A stretch of 64,000 nucleotides of DNA from Sphingobium sp. YR768 (GCF_900111125.1 NZ_FOGE01000005.1:177045-241044); one strand, 5' to 3'. Counted from the first letter of the stretch, positions 50,051 to 58,876 are shown. Numbers and translations: made by a program. The notes: a model not told the origin generated them from the letters alone.

Positions 50051-51718
50051 ATGCCCTTTCCAACAACGATCCATAGCGCCGTCAGCCCGGACGCGATCCG
50101 CCGCGCTTCCCGCCTTTTTTCAGGCGATAGTCGGGACTGCCTCCATGAGATTTTCCAGAATGCGAGGCGGGCCGACGCCACCCGCATCGCGGTCGATCTG
50201 ACCGAACGGGAAGGCTGCTCCCTTCTTCATGTCCGTGATGATGGCTGCGGCATCGACGATCCGGCCGCTCTGCTGACGTTGGGCCATTCGGGATGGGGCG
50301 ATGACATCGCGCGTTCCGAAGACCCGGCCGGCATGGGCATGTTCAGTCTTGCCGGTCGCACTATCGAAATCCAGTCCTTCTCGCCCTCTGCCGGCACGGC
50401 CTGGAAGGTCCAGATCCCCGCCGACGCATGGGACAGCGGCGCGCCGCTTGCCCTTGGCCAGGGCACGATCAGGTGGGGCACGCTGATCTCGATCGAAATG
50501 CCGGACGACTGGAAGCATGGATTGCACGCGGCTGTTGCCGATGCCGCCCGTCATTTTCCCTTGCCGGTGACGTTGAATGGCGCGCTGCTGCTCCGGGAAG
50601 ACTTTCTCAAGGACGCCAGGCTTGTCGAAAATGCCTGCGGCTGCCGTATCGGTGTCTATGATCAGGATACTGATTGGCAGGATGGCCACCGCGTCAATTT
50701 CCACGGGCACCGCGTCAAATGCGCCCTTCCAACGGTGCGGGAGGAGACGGATGGTGGCGGTCGCTGGACGGTCCGGATCGACATCGTCGACGCCCCGCAA
50801 ATCCATCTGCTACTGCCAGCCCGCAAGGAAGTGATCGACAACGCGGCGTTGAAGGCGCTTCGCGACGCGGCCGAGCGAATCCTATACAAGGCCATCGCTG
50901 CACGGCCGGACCATCGGCTGCCGTTCAGCGCCTGGCAGCGGGCCCGTGAACTGGGCGTCACGCTGCCGCAAGCGCGCTCCGGCCTATCGATCTGGCGGCC
51001 GCAGACCGCTGATGACTGTCATGGACGCAGCCGCCGCATGATCGCCCCCGAAGGCGCAATGCTGATCGTTCCCTCGCTGGAGCCCGATATCGCGCAGGCT
51101 CTCGCGCTGGCGCGGGGCAAGCCGCCCATCCAGGATGTTCAACTCGTCGAGGCGGAAGACATGCTGCAAGGATATGCCTGGTATGATGATATCCCGGTCA
51201 TCAAGGATATTTCCTTCCGCATCGACCGGGAAAGCACCCTGCATCGCTATGATGACGACATGTTTCTCCCCGCTGATTTCGCTTGTGGCCTCGTCGACAG
51301 GATCACTCTCGATCTCACGGTTGGTGAAACCGGTCGCGCGGATGCGCTCCGCAGCGTCCATTTCATCGAAATCCCGGCGCTTGTCTGCCGCAATGGCGGT
51401 TGGGATATCGAGGAGGCCATCATCCTGGCCACGCGCGATGGTGGTATCACGCCGGATCGGCTGGGACACATGATCTATGCGACGCTCTTCTGCTCGAGCG
51501 ACGATCGCGACTGCGATAGCTGGGATACGCAGTCGCGATCCTTCGGGCGCGATGCCCGGCAGCACGCTGTCCAGATCCTCCTCGGGGAGGACGCGGCGAC
51601 CCTCGAAGCCATTAACATGAGCGCGTGGGATAATCTGAGTTGGTTGATCCCGCTGGATCGCAAGATCGTCATTTACGCCGAGCGCGGTGCCATCACGGTC
51701 GATTTCCTGCCGAACTGA
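50051..51718 (+). CDS. HSP90-like (GHKL) ATPase protein
   Basis: 555 residues from ATG at 50051 (GGGAGA 6 bases before). The ATP-binding GHKL motifs are in the first 110 residues: N-box 'LHEIFQNARRADATRIAVDL', G1 box 'LHVRDDGCGIDD' and G2 box 'EDPAGMGMFSLAGRTIEI'. The remaining 400 residues include a second alpha/beta domain ('MPDDWKHGLHAAVADAARHF') and an acidic C-terminal part with no family I recognise. GHKL ATPases of this layout occur in defence or DNA-repair loci as well as on plasmids. It heads a plus-strand run to 56.1 kb. Confidence 0.85.
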   Translation: MPFPTTIHSAVSPDAIRRASRLFSGDSRDCLHEIFQNARRADATRIAVDLTEREGCSLLHVRDDGCGIDDPAALLTLGHSGWGDDIARSEDPAGMGMFSLAGRTIEIQSFSPSAGTAWKVQIPADAWDSGAPLALGQGTIRWGTLISIEMPDDWKHGLHAAVADAARHFPLPVTLNGALLLREDFLKDARLVENACGCRIGVYDQDTDWQDGHRVNFHGHRVKCALPTVREETDGGGRWTVRIDIVDAPQIHLLLPARKEVIDNAALKALRDAAERILYKAIAARPDHRLPFSAWQRARELGVTLPQARSGLSIWRPQTADDCHGRSRRMIAPEGAMLIVPSLEPDIAQALALARGKPPIQDVQLVEAEDMLQGYAWYDDIPVIKDISFRIDRESTLHRYDDDMFLPADFACGLVDRITLDLTVGETGRADALRSVHFIEIPALVCRNGGWDIEEAIILATRDGGITPDRLGHMIYATLFCSSDDRDCDSWDTQSRSFGRDARQHAVQILLGEDAATLEAINMSAWDNLSWLIPLDRKIVIYAERGAITVDFLPN

Positions 51719-51783
51719 AAAGCTGCCTGAGATCGCTCGGCATAGCTGACGCCCATATCCCAACCAAATGAAGGAGACCGGCC

Positions 51784-52353
51784 ATGCGTCGCTTCCCCGT
51801 CTGCGCCTGCTCGACAGCGCATCTTCCGCCCTCCGAGCAGGACGCCATTGACCGACTGATCCGGGATGCGCCGCGAAGCGACGGCCGGATCATTGTCGAT
51901 CATCCGATATTGTCCATCGAGGCGCACCAATATGGCTTCTGGGTCCATCTTGGCCTGTTCGATGACTGGCCGGAGAGACCCGACGAGCTTTCCCCTGAAT
52001 TCTGGGCGTTGTTGGCCGACGCCCGCAACACCGGAGCGACCTGGCTCAGCTTCGACCGTGATGAACCGCCTTCCGATCGATTCCCGGTCTTTGTGGCCGC
52101 GCTAGGGCAGGGGGAGGAAACGGGCGAGGCCGGGAAGCCGGTAAATGCCGCGAGCCCTTCGGCCAGGATCACGATCCGCTGTTCTGCGTGTGGCAGCGCC
52201 GACGTGATGCGCGATGCCTGGGCCCGCTGGGACGATGATGCCCAGGACTGGGCGCTCGGTGCGGTGTTCGACGCGGCCTTTTGCGAGGCCTGCGAAAGTG
52301 ATGCCGCGCTGTCCGAACTGCCGCTCTACGGATCGGAGGAGACCCATCCATGA
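51784..52353 (+). CDS. DUF5983-like protein with C-terminal zinc ribbon
   Basis: 189 residues. The N-terminal 110 residues resemble DUF5983 ('LSIEAHQYGFWVHLGLFDDW', 'LSPEFWALLADARNTGATWL', 'SFDRDEPP'). The C-terminal part has two Cys pairs, 'RCSACGSADVMRDAWARWDD' and 'FCEACESDAALS', that would bind zinc. Role unknown. It lies 65 bases after the GHKL gene and 105 before the HerA-like ATPase. Confidence 0.65.
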   Translation: MRRFPVCACSTAHLPPSEQDAIDRLIRDAPRSDGRIIVDHPILSIEAHQYGFWVHLGLFDDWPERPDELSPEFWALLADARNTGATWLSFDRDEPPSDRFPVFVAALGQGEETGEAGKPVNAASPSARITIRCSACGSADVMRDAWARWDDDAQDWALGAVFDAAFCEACESDAALSELPLYGSEETHP

Positions 52354-52458
52354 CGAGGCCTGCCTTGCTCGCACTCCACGCTACTACCGCCTGAAGTCCA
52401 TTTCCTCGACCAGCATCTCCGGCCGCTCTGTGCGACGCCGGGCGAAGGAGCATATCCC

Positions 52459-53661
52459 ATGACCATCGCCAATCATGATTTCACCCGCGACACGAAAGTC
52501 CCGCTCGGCCGATCTTCGACCGGCCCGCTCGAACTGGATCTCGGCAAGCTGATGTCGGGGCGCTGTCTGATCCAGGGATCTTCAGGCGCGGGCAAAAGCC
52601 AGACGCTGCGCCGGATCATCGAGGAAGCGTTCGATTATCTCACCACCATCATCATCGACCCGGAAGGCGAGTTCGCCAACCTTGCTACCCATATCGGCGC
52701 AACGACGGTCATCGCACGCGAATATGCCAATGACGGTCTCACAGCGCTCGCGCTGCGAACGCGGCAGCACCGCATCGCCCTGCATCTCGACCTTACCGAT
52801 CTGGAACCCGATCATCGTATCGAAAAAGCGGCGGCCTTCTTTGCAGGCCTGCTTTCGACACCACGTGAACATTGGGGCCACACGGTGCTGGTGTGCATCG
52901 ACGAGGCGCATCTGCTCGCTCCGCATATGGCAGCCTCGGCCCGCGACGCGGAAACCCGCCGTCTGGGCGTTGCTACCTTGACGGATATGTGTGCCCGCGG
53001 TCGCAAGCGCGGGATCGGCACGATCATCGCGACCCAGCGCCTTGCCAAACTCGCCAGCTCGGTGGTTTCCGAACTACACAATCATCTGATCGGGCTGAAT
53101 GTTTTCGATCGCGATGTGGCGCGCGCTGCCGACCTTCTCGGGTTCGGCAGCGACCAGGCGGCGCTGCTGCGCCAGCTTCCGCCCGGCGAATTCTTTGCCT
53201 TCGGCCCGGCGCTCGCGGCGACGCCGGTGCTGGCGAAAATCGATCCGACGATTACGCCCCATATCGGGCGCACGCCTGATCTTGTCGCTGCCGCCGATCT
53301 CGATCCCGACGAGAGCCGGACCCTGCTCGATCTTGACGCCCTGCGCGAGGTCATGCCGACAAGGGGCGATCGGGTGACCATGCGAGGCCAGCGCGCGCTC
53401 GACGCCTTCCTCCTCGATCCGGCCGCACCTGCCGCTGCACGTATCGTCGGCGCGCTGGGCACCATAGCACCCAACGCCACCACGGCCGACGATCTGGTGC
53501 GCCATCTTGCACTGCCCGCGAACGATATCGATGCCGGGCTTGACCTGCTCGCCGCAATCGGTGCGTCCGACACCATGCCGCGCGGGGATACGCGGATTGC
53601 GCGGCTGTCGGCCCGATTGCGCCTGCGCGTCGTCGATACACCCGTCGTCGGCCTGGTCTGA
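52459..53661 (+). CDS. HerA/FtsK-like ATPase
   Basis: 400 residues. A motor-type ATPase: Walker A 'CLIQGSSGAGKSQTLRRIIE' near residue 40, 'IIIDPEGEFANLATHIGA', Walker B 'VLVCIDEAHLLAP' near 148, and 'MCARGRKRGIGTIIATQRLA' with its sensor/arginine elements. The C-terminal 130 residues look like a small winged-helix-containing tail. HerA-type enzymes form hexamers that move or process DNA, often with a nuclease partner, which is not obvious here. It is followed 12 bases later by the Myb-repeat protein, so the two are probably cotranslated and may work together. Confidence 0.85.
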   Translation: MTIANHDFTRDTKVPLGRSSTGPLELDLGKLMSGRCLIQGSSGAGKSQTLRRIIEEAFDYLTTIIIDPEGEFANLATHIGATTVIAREYANDGLTALALRTRQHRIALHLDLTDLEPDHRIEKAAAFFAGLLSTPREHWGHTVLVCIDEAHLLAPHMAASARDAETRRLGVATLTDMCARGRKRGIGTIIATQRLAKLASSVVSELHNHLIGLNVFDRDVARAADLLGFGSDQAALLRQLPPGEFFAFGPALAATPVLAKIDPTITPHIGRTPDLVAAADLDPDESRTLLDLDALREVMPTRGDRVTMRGQRALDAFLLDPAAPAAARIVGALGTIAPNATTADDLVRHLALPANDIDAGLDLLAAIGASDTMPRGDTRIARLSARLRLRVVDTPVVGLV

Positions 53662-53673
53662 AGGAAGAGCGTC

Positions 53674-54972
53674 ATGACCCAAACCAGCTTCGATCTCGAC
53701 GCTGATATCGTCGAACTCACCCCGTTTGTCCCTGAACGGGAAATTGGTGCAACCGCGCCGCTTGCCGAACTGGCCTTCCGTGCGGACGCATGGCTCCCCG
53801 ATGAGACAAAGCGTCTGCGCGCTGCCTTCGCCAAAGATCGTACGATTGATGAGATCGCCACATTGCTTGGCCGATCCCGTGCCGGCGTCGCCACGCGTAT
53901 CCATGATCTTGGCCTGCGCCGGAACTCGCGGCGATCCTGGATCGCGTGGGAAGATGAGGAACTGGCGCGCTGCTACGCGCAAGAACCGACCGCTACGCTA
54001 GCCGCCAGGCTCGGCCGCGGTGTGAGCGCCCTATATGCCCGTGCCCAACTGCTCGGACTCTCCGAACCCGGATCGCCTCCCTATAGCGGTTGGGAAGACG
54101 CGCAGCTTCGCGCCGGGTACAAGAAGGGTGTTCCCGTCGCCCAGATTGCCAGCCTGATCGGCCGTCCCTTTGCTGGGGTCATATCCCGCGCCTCGGCGCT
54201 GGGTCTACGCCATGCCTGCCAGCCCGATGACTGGAGCGACGCGGAAATGACCCGCGCACTTGAACTCGCGGCCACCGGCGCACGCTATGTCGCCATCGCG
54301 CAGGCTCTGACGGCCGAAGGTTTTCCAACCCGGAACAGTCGCAGCCTGGGACAGCGCCTTCGTAAACTTGGCTATGGTCGGGGCTGGGGCCGCCCATGGA
54401 TCACCGAAGAAGACGAGCTGCTGCGCCACGCCTATGCGACTGCTGCGAGCCTCACGCCCTTGCGGGAACGGCTCGGACGCAGCCCACATTCCATTCGCTG
54501 GCGTGCCGAGGCGCTTGGCCTGCGCGGCACCCATATCCACCGGGATGGCTTCCGGCAGGGGCCTGTCTGGACGGCCGAGGATGAAGCGCGATTGCGGGCG
54601 GACTACGGCAAGGTTGCGACACGCGAAATTGCCGAAAATCTCGGGCGCGGTGTGCGCGCCATTCTCTATCATGCCAACCGCCTCGGGCTGGTCCACGGCT
54701 TCATGCGCGCGTTCAGCGCGCAGGAGGACAGGGCGATTCGGAACGCCTGGACCCATGGCGTCTCGATGGTCGATGTCGCGGGAGCGCTGGGACGCGATCC
54801 CGCCGTCATCGGCAAGCGTGCCGCGCGTATCGGCTGCCGGTTCAATGATCCGGCGAGGCCATCCAGAGGCCCGAGGACCCGGCGGGCAAATCGCACACCC
54901 GTCACGCTCCAGAGCCTGCTTGCGCTCGGGTCCGCTGCGGCGGTCGATGCCGACCTTTCGCTCGCCGCCTGA
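53674..54972 (+). CDS. protein with seven tandem Myb/SANT-like helix-turn-helix repeats
   Basis: 432 residues. Seven repeats of about 40-48 residues are visible at roughly 40-81, 92-129, 140-178, 187-234, 242-283, 299-339 and 348-387. Each follows the plan Trp - acidic pair - helix - 'iA..LGR....v..RA..LGL', for example 'WEDEELARCYAQEPTATLAA', 'LGRGVSALYARAQLLGL' and 'LGRSPHSIRWRAEALGL'. The fourth repeat has a small insertion. Such repeats bind DNA in eukaryotic Myb proteins and in bacterial GcrA-type or resolvase-type helix-turn-helix units. The rest is a short acidic N-terminus and a basic end. It probably covers a long DNA site next to the HerA-like ATPase. Confidence 0.78.
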   Translation: MTQTSFDLDADIVELTPFVPEREIGATAPLAELAFRADAWLPDETKRLRAAFAKDRTIDEIATLLGRSRAGVATRIHDLGLRRNSRRSWIAWEDEELARCYAQEPTATLAARLGRGVSALYARAQLLGLSEPGSPPYSGWEDAQLRAGYKKGVPVAQIASLIGRPFAGVISRASALGLRHACQPDDWSDAEMTRALELAATGARYVAIAQALTAEGFPTRNSRSLGQRLRKLGYGRGWGRPWITEEDELLRHAYATAASLTPLRERLGRSPHSIRWRAEALGLRGTHIHRDGFRQGPVWTAEDEARLRADYGKVATREIAENLGRGVRAILYHANRLGLVHGFMRAFSAQEDRAIRNAWTHGVSMVDVAGALGRDPAVIGKRAARIGCRFNDPARPSRGPRTRRANRTPVTLQSLLALGSAAAVDADLSLAA

Positions 54973-54996
54973 CCATATCCCAGCATGGAGGCCATG

Positions 54997-55203
54997 ATGT
55001 CGTCGCCCGATCCGTTCGCCCGATTGTCACCCTGTCGGCGCCGCTTATGCTCTTTCGATCACGCCTATAAAATCGCCCTCAACCTTAGGCGGGACACGGG
55101 CGTCCCGCATTATGTCATACGCGGGATCGTGCCCCTGCAGGCCTATCGGGTAACGACAAGGCCGCCGGTCTGGCCGGATCGCTGGCTGGCGATGGTCGCA
55201 TGA
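54997..55203 (+). CDS. small protein coupled to the PAPS-reductase-like gene
   Basis: 68 residues from ATG at 54997, chosen because GGAGG is then 6 bases before it. It contains 'CSFDHAYKIALNLRRDTGVP' and 'GIVPLQAYRVTTRPPVWPDR', but no family is recognised. The stop overlaps the next ATG (ATGA at 55200-55203), so it is translated together with the sulfotransfer-type enzyme. It may be a partner subunit. Confidence 0.6.
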   Translation: MSSPDPFARLSPCRRRLCSFDHAYKIALNLRRDTGVPHYVIRGIVPLQAYRVTTRPPVWPDRWLAMVA

Positions 55204-56150
55204 GCGCGGGCAAGCGTACACCCGTCGTCGTCGCATGGGGGGCGGGCACCAATTCGACCGCGATGATCATTGAACTTGTCCGTCGGGGCGAAATTCCCGA
55301 CATGACCTTGCTCGCCGCGATGCCCGAGCAGCCACATACCCGACGGCTCATCCCTGTCTTCTGTCAGTGGATGGACGATCATGGCGTTCCCAACGAAATC
55401 GTCGAATATCAGGCCCGGTTCTTCAAGCATTGGCCGCCCTACACGTCGCTGCTCGATGCCTGTTTGATTAATGGCACATTGCCGTCGATCGCATTCGGGC
55501 AGCATAGTTGTTCGGCGCGGCATAAAATTTCTCCGCAGGACAAATGGGTCAAGGCCTGGCCTGCGGCACAGCATGCCTGGGCCAATGGCCAGAAGGTTGT
55601 TCGGCTCATCGGTTACGACTGCTCAGCCCGGGACAATCAGCGTTACGCCCATCGCGAAGGGCATATCTCTGACCTCTATGAATACCGATATCCGCTTCGG
55701 GATTGGGGCTTCACGCGTGAAGATTGCGAGCGTGTCATAGCCCAAGAGGGCTTGCCGACTTTTCATAAGAGCTCGTGCTTCTTTTGTACTGCCATGCAGA
55801 TTTCTGAAGTCCGGGCGCTGCCGCGCGAGGAATTGCACCTTATCGTTTTGCTCGAAGCCCGCGCGGCGCCACGTCTGCGCGCCATCGAAGGACTATGGCG
55901 CAAATCGACCCGGAAACGGCCGGGATCGATGACAGCCTTCATCCGCGCCGAGGGCTTGCTCGATGCTGCCGAGATTGACGAGATCATGGCCAATGCTCCG
56001 CTGGATCTTCTCGCATTCCAGCGTGCGGCTGCCGCTGTCCCGACCGAGCAACGTTCCCACATCAGCACCTGGATTGAACGCTTCAATGCCGGGCGGGCCT
56101 GCGCTTCAATGCCTGCCGATGGTCCGGATGACCCTGCCCGGACGAGTTGA
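55200..56150 (+). CDS. PAPS-reductase/ATP-pyrophosphatase family protein
   Basis: 316 residues. The N-terminal PP-loop-like segment is 'VVVAWGAGTNSTAMIIELVR', a variant of the SGGxDS loop of PAPS reductases and related enzymes. Cysteine motifs 'IAFGQHSCSARHKISPQDKW' and 'FHKSSCFFCTAMQI' could hold an iron-sulfur cluster or zinc, as in DndC- or thiolation-type members. 'VVRLIGYDCSARDNQRYAHR' belongs to the same core. On mobile elements such enzymes modify DNA or tRNA or act in defence; the substrate here is unknown. Confidence 0.78.
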   Translation: MSAGKRTPVVVAWGAGTNSTAMIIELVRRGEIPDMTLLAAMPEQPHTRRLIPVFCQWMDDHGVPNEIVEYQARFFKHWPPYTSLLDACLINGTLPSIAFGQHSCSARHKISPQDKWVKAWPAAQHAWANGQKVVRLIGYDCSARDNQRYAHREGHISDLYEYRYPLRDWGFTREDCERVIAQEGLPTFHKSSCFFCTAMQISEVRALPREELHLIVLLEARAAPRLRAIEGLWRKSTRKRPGSMTAFIRAEGLLDAAEIDEIMANAPLDLLAFQRAAAAVPTEQRSHISTWIERFNAGRACASMPADGPDDPARTS

Positions 56151-56777
56151 TGCCCTGGTCTTTGCCCGGCATTGTACATTCCCGATATCACAACTCTTGT
56201 CGCCATCACGGAGTTTGGCCGAAAAGATGATTTCGGCCGGACCCAAAGACGTAATTCTCCTGCTTCGTAGGCAATCGGGACCCATGCACCTTGCTGTCGG
56301 TCCCGCAAGCTGGCGCCAATGTGATGGATGTCTCCGGCGATCCCGCCGTGCGGCCCGCCGCCATCTCTTGATTGCTTGCGATACTGGAAACGCGCCGGTC
56401 GGTGCCGATCATCGCAACTTTGTCGGTTCTGCCTGTAGGAACCGCCCGATCTCGCCTTCCGTAGCGCTACCGCTACTCCCCCGACTTTAGCGCCAGCGCG
56501 GCTACCGCCGCGCCTCCAGCCTCGCGTCCCATCCACCTTCACCACCACCTGCGTGCCTGCACTCGGCCCCCGCCATGCCGGGGAGTTTGCGCAGAGTTGT
56601 GGGCCGGTCGCGGCGTTGCGCGTGGGGCGGACAGGGTGAGCGTCGCGCAGGAGGGGTGTGGAGCGCTGTTCCCCGGACGGACGGCGCGCGGGGCGAGGGC
56701 GGGACACAGAGGAGAGAAGGGCCGGGGAGGGTGTCGCCGGAAAATGGATTTCGAGCGACATTCGAAAGGTCAAGACG
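56151..56777. other. 627-base stretch without a supported gene
   Basis: Open frames exist but have no protein-like composition. A perfect hairpin GGCCGAAA-AGATGA-TTTCGGCC lies at 56217-56238, 67 bases after the PAPS-reductase-like stop, and may be its terminator. The middle is C-rich and the right third (56560-56735) is strongly purine-rich, ending in a G/A tract that leads into the DUF736 gene. Nothing else is recognised. Confidence 0.4.
56701..56735 (+). promoter_or_regulatory. purine-rich G/A tract before the DUF736 gene
   Basis: A/G-rich run (acacagaggagagaagggcc, then ggggagggtg) 43-77 bases before the ATG at 56778; one of seven similar leaders. Confidence 0.4.
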
Positions 56778-57248
56778 ATGAACATCGGTGAAATCTTCAA
56801 TCAGAACGGCCGCCTGACGGGCTCGATCGCTACCCGCACGATCGATCTTCCCCGCATCGGGCTGCGCAAGGTCATGAGCGAGAATGAGAAGGCCCCGGTC
56901 TTCGAGATCCTCGCACTCAACGTCGCGCGCCGCTGGGTCCAGGTCGGCGCTTTGTGGGAGGCTGCGTCAAAGCGTACCGGTGAGGTTTTCCTTGCCGGCA
57001 ACATCGACGATCCCAGCCTGCCCGAGCCGCTGCCGATCGCGCTCTTCCCGGCCGATCATGGCGGCTACATGGTCGCGTGGCGGCGCGACACCATGCGCTC
57101 CGACTTCGGTGGCGGCATGGGAGCAAGCCGCACCAACTATGACGATCGCGGTCCGCGTGATCAGGGCGGCTTCGGCGACAGCACCGCGGGCACTGACGGC
57201 GAACTGACCGGTGCCGGCGCGCCGTTCGGCGAGGAGGACCCGTTCTGA
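56778..57248 (+). CDS. DUF736 family protein
   Basis: 156 residues from ATG at 56778 (GAAAGG 9 bases before). DUF736 proteins are abundant on alphaproteobacterial plasmids; their role is unknown. The family core is the first 105 residues: 'MNIGEIFNQNGRLTGSIATR', 'APVFEILALNVARRWVQVGA', 'LPIALFPADHGGYMVAWRRD'. The last 45 residues are a Gly/Asp-rich, disordered-looking tail ('GGMGASRTNYDDRGPRDQGG') that ends acidic, reminiscent of SSB tails. A strong intrinsic terminator follows 26 bases later. Confidence 0.88.
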   Translation: MNIGEIFNQNGRLTGSIATRTIDLPRIGLRKVMSENEKAPVFEILALNVARRWVQVGALWEAASKRTGEVFLAGNIDDPSLPEPLPIALFPADHGGYMVAWRRDTMRSDFGGGMGASRTNYDDRGPRDQGGFGDSTAGTDGELTGAGAPFGEEDPF

Positions 57249-57273
57249 TCATCCGTTGATCGGAACCCGTTCC

Positions 57274-57310
57274 GGGCCGGGGAGGCGTCAGGCTTTCCCG
57301 GCCCTTTTTT
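57274..57310 (+). terminator. intrinsic terminator after DUF736
   Basis: GGGCCGGG (57274-57281) pairs with CCCGGCCC (57297-57304), followed by six T. Good stem and U-run on the plus strand. Confidence 0.85.
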
Positions 57311-57337
57311 CTTTTCTCGTACATGAGGAGACAGTTC

Positions 57338-57619
57338 ATGCCACTTCCTTCCTTGCACGACCTGGCGCCGCCTTCCGATCTCTCCGCGCTCTGTGCCGCG
57401 ATTATGGCCAGCCCTGCTATCCGGGACCTGCTCACGCCGCAAATCTCCATCGCGACCTGCGCGCCAGCGATCCCGGTCGGGGTCACCTGCGGCGAGATCA
57501 TCGCCGCTATCTACGACCTGCTCGATGGCACACCCTTCGCGCCGCATGCGGCGCAAATCGTCGATGCCATCCTGACGCGCTCGACATTCGTCGCGCGCGC
57601 TCGGGCGAGCATGCACTGA
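57338..57619 (+). CDS. small protein related to the N-terminal domain of the DUF2493 proteins
   Basis: 93 residues from ATG at 57338, chosen because GAGGAG lies 7 bases before it. The segment 'VTCGEIIAAIYDLLDGTPFA' and what follows line up by eye with 'AGVIATIFDLLTDTRLDALA' of the next gene product, and both start with a short 'L..L...M..P..R' helix. So it looks like a free copy of the N-terminal domain of the neighbouring DUF2493 proteins. Function unknown. Terminators flank it on both sides. Confidence 0.65.
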   Translation: MPLPSLHDLAPPSDLSALCAAIMASPAIRDLLTPQISIATCAPAIPVGVTCGEIIAAIYDLLDGTPFAPHAAQIVDAILTRSTFVARARASMH

Positions 57620-57630
57620 TCCGACACCAT

Positions 57631-57672
57631 GGGGGCGGGACGCTAAAGCGTCTGCGCCCCTTTTTCTTTTTT
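57631..57672 (+). terminator. intrinsic terminator
   Basis: GGGGGCGGGACGC pairs imperfectly with GCGTCTGCGCCCC across a short loop, followed by TTTTTCTTTTTT. It ends the 93-residue gene unit and lies just before the first DUF2493 gene. Confidence 0.85.
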
Positions 57673-57692
57673 GCATGAAAGGGAGAAGTCCC

Positions 57693-58703
57693 ATGACCCA
57701 AGACCGCTCGCGCAGCATCAGCCGCTTCGCAGACCTTCCGGCACTGATCGCCGAGATGACAGCAACCCCGGAATTCAGGCGCGCCTTCGGCGATCCCATG
57801 CCGCTTTCGATCATCAGCCCGGGCGACGAACCCGGCGAGCATGACATGCCCGAACCGCTTCACGCCCAGGCCGATTGCGCAGGCGTGATCGCGACTATCT
57901 TCGATCTTCTGACCGATACCCGCCTTGATGCGCTCGCGCCCGAGATCGCATGGGGCATGGTCAACAGCTTCCACTTCGTCGCGGGCAAGCTCGAACGACA
58001 GGAAGACATGCTGGCCAACGAACTGCGCGACATGATCCGGCGGACGGAGCCTTCCGAGGTGTTCAATACCGAACTGGAGGAGAAACAGCTCCTTTGCCAG
58101 TCGCTGACCGAACAGCGCGAGGCGGTCGAGTGCATGCGCGATTATGCCGCCGAAACCTTCCGTGTCTTGTCCGGTCGACCATGGTCGCCCGCACGCGGAT
58201 CGCGTGTGTCGAAGGTGGCCACCGCTACACAGGTGTCGATCCAGGATTTCCTGCGCGCCCGCGAACTTGCGACACGCGAGCGTTACCGCCCCCGAGGACC
58301 GATCGTCATCGCCTCGGGCCATGCCGAATGGCATGATTGGCAATTGCTCTGGGACAGGCTCGATACGATTCTCGAGCGCATCCCGCATATGACGCTGGTG
58401 ACGACGGCGCAGCGCAAAGGCTTCGACGCGATCGTGGCGTCGTGGGCGGGCAATCGCGAGGTCCAGCTTGTGACCTATTCGCTGGTTGGATCGGGGCGTG
58501 GTGCGCCCTTTGCCCGCAACCGCAAACTGGTGGACCTGAAACCCGTCGAAGCTATGCTGGGTGAGGGGTCAGGCATTCAGGCCAACCTTTATCAGGCCCT
58601 GCGGAAGGCGGGCGTTCCGATCCATGCCTTCCGCAAGGCCGATCAGGTTCCGGTCGAGAAGGTCGCTCCGCCCCAGGGAAGCCGACTTCGTCGCGCCGCC
58701 TGA
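57693..58703 (+). CDS. DUF2493/SLOG-family protein, first copy
   Basis: 336 residues from ATG at 57693 (GGGAGA 5 bases before). An N-terminal helical region of about 190 residues ('AGVIATIFDLLTDTRLDALA', 'TEQREAVECMRDYAAETFRV') is followed by a DUF2493 nucleotide-binding domain of the SLOG superfamily: 'GPIVIASGHAEWHDWQLLWD', 'MTLVTTAQRKGFDAIVASWA' and 'FARNRKLVDLKPVEAMLGEG'. SLOG domains sense or process nucleotides or modified nucleotides. A second gene of the same layout lies 412 bases downstream. Confidence 0.82.
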   Translation: MTQDRSRSISRFADLPALIAEMTATPEFRRAFGDPMPLSIISPGDEPGEHDMPEPLHAQADCAGVIATIFDLLTDTRLDALAPEIAWGMVNSFHFVAGKLERQEDMLANELRDMIRRTEPSEVFNTELEEKQLLCQSLTEQREAVECMRDYAAETFRVLSGRPWSPARGSRVSKVATATQVSIQDFLRARELATRERYRPRGPIVIASGHAEWHDWQLLWDRLDTILERIPHMTLVTTAQRKGFDAIVASWAGNREVQLVTYSLVGSGRGAPFARNRKLVDLKPVEAMLGEGSGIQANLYQALRKAGVPIHAFRKADQVPVEKVAPPQGSRLRRAA

Positions 58704-58728
58704 CATTACCATCGCATGCATTCTTTTC

Positions 58729-58757
58729 GGGGACGGCGCTACGCGCTGTCCCCATTT
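58729..58757 (+). terminator. terminator-like hairpin after first DUF2493 gene
   Basis: GGGGAC (58729-58734) pairs with GTCCCC (58748-58753), extended by GCG/CGC inside, then attttc. Weaker U-run than the other terminators here. Confidence 0.6.
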
Positions 58758-58839
58758 TCATGGAGGAGATGCTGCCGTCCGGCGGGGGGAGCAAGGGTTG
58801 CCAGCTCTTCCCCGCGAGGTAAGCGCCTGGAGGCACCCA

Positions 58840-58876
58840 TTTGCGAATCAGGGGCATCGAGCCCCAGATTCGCAAA
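58840..58876. repeat. large near-perfect palindrome (37 bases)
   Basis: TTTGCGAATC-A-GGGGC on the left (58840-58855) matches GCCCC-A-GATTCGCAAA on the right (58861-58876) around a 5-base centre: 15 pairs with one A-A mismatch. No T-run follows directly. It could be a dimeric protein site, a transcript hairpin or a recombination site. Confidence 0.6.

Noticed and set aside
55763..56800. 345-residue open frame on the minus strand
   Set aside because: Crosses the PAPS-reductase-like gene in antisense and low-complexity C-rich DNA; no domain.
58760..58822. 20-codon frame after a terminator-like hairpin
   Set aside because: Has a possible start but the product is too short and featureless to support.
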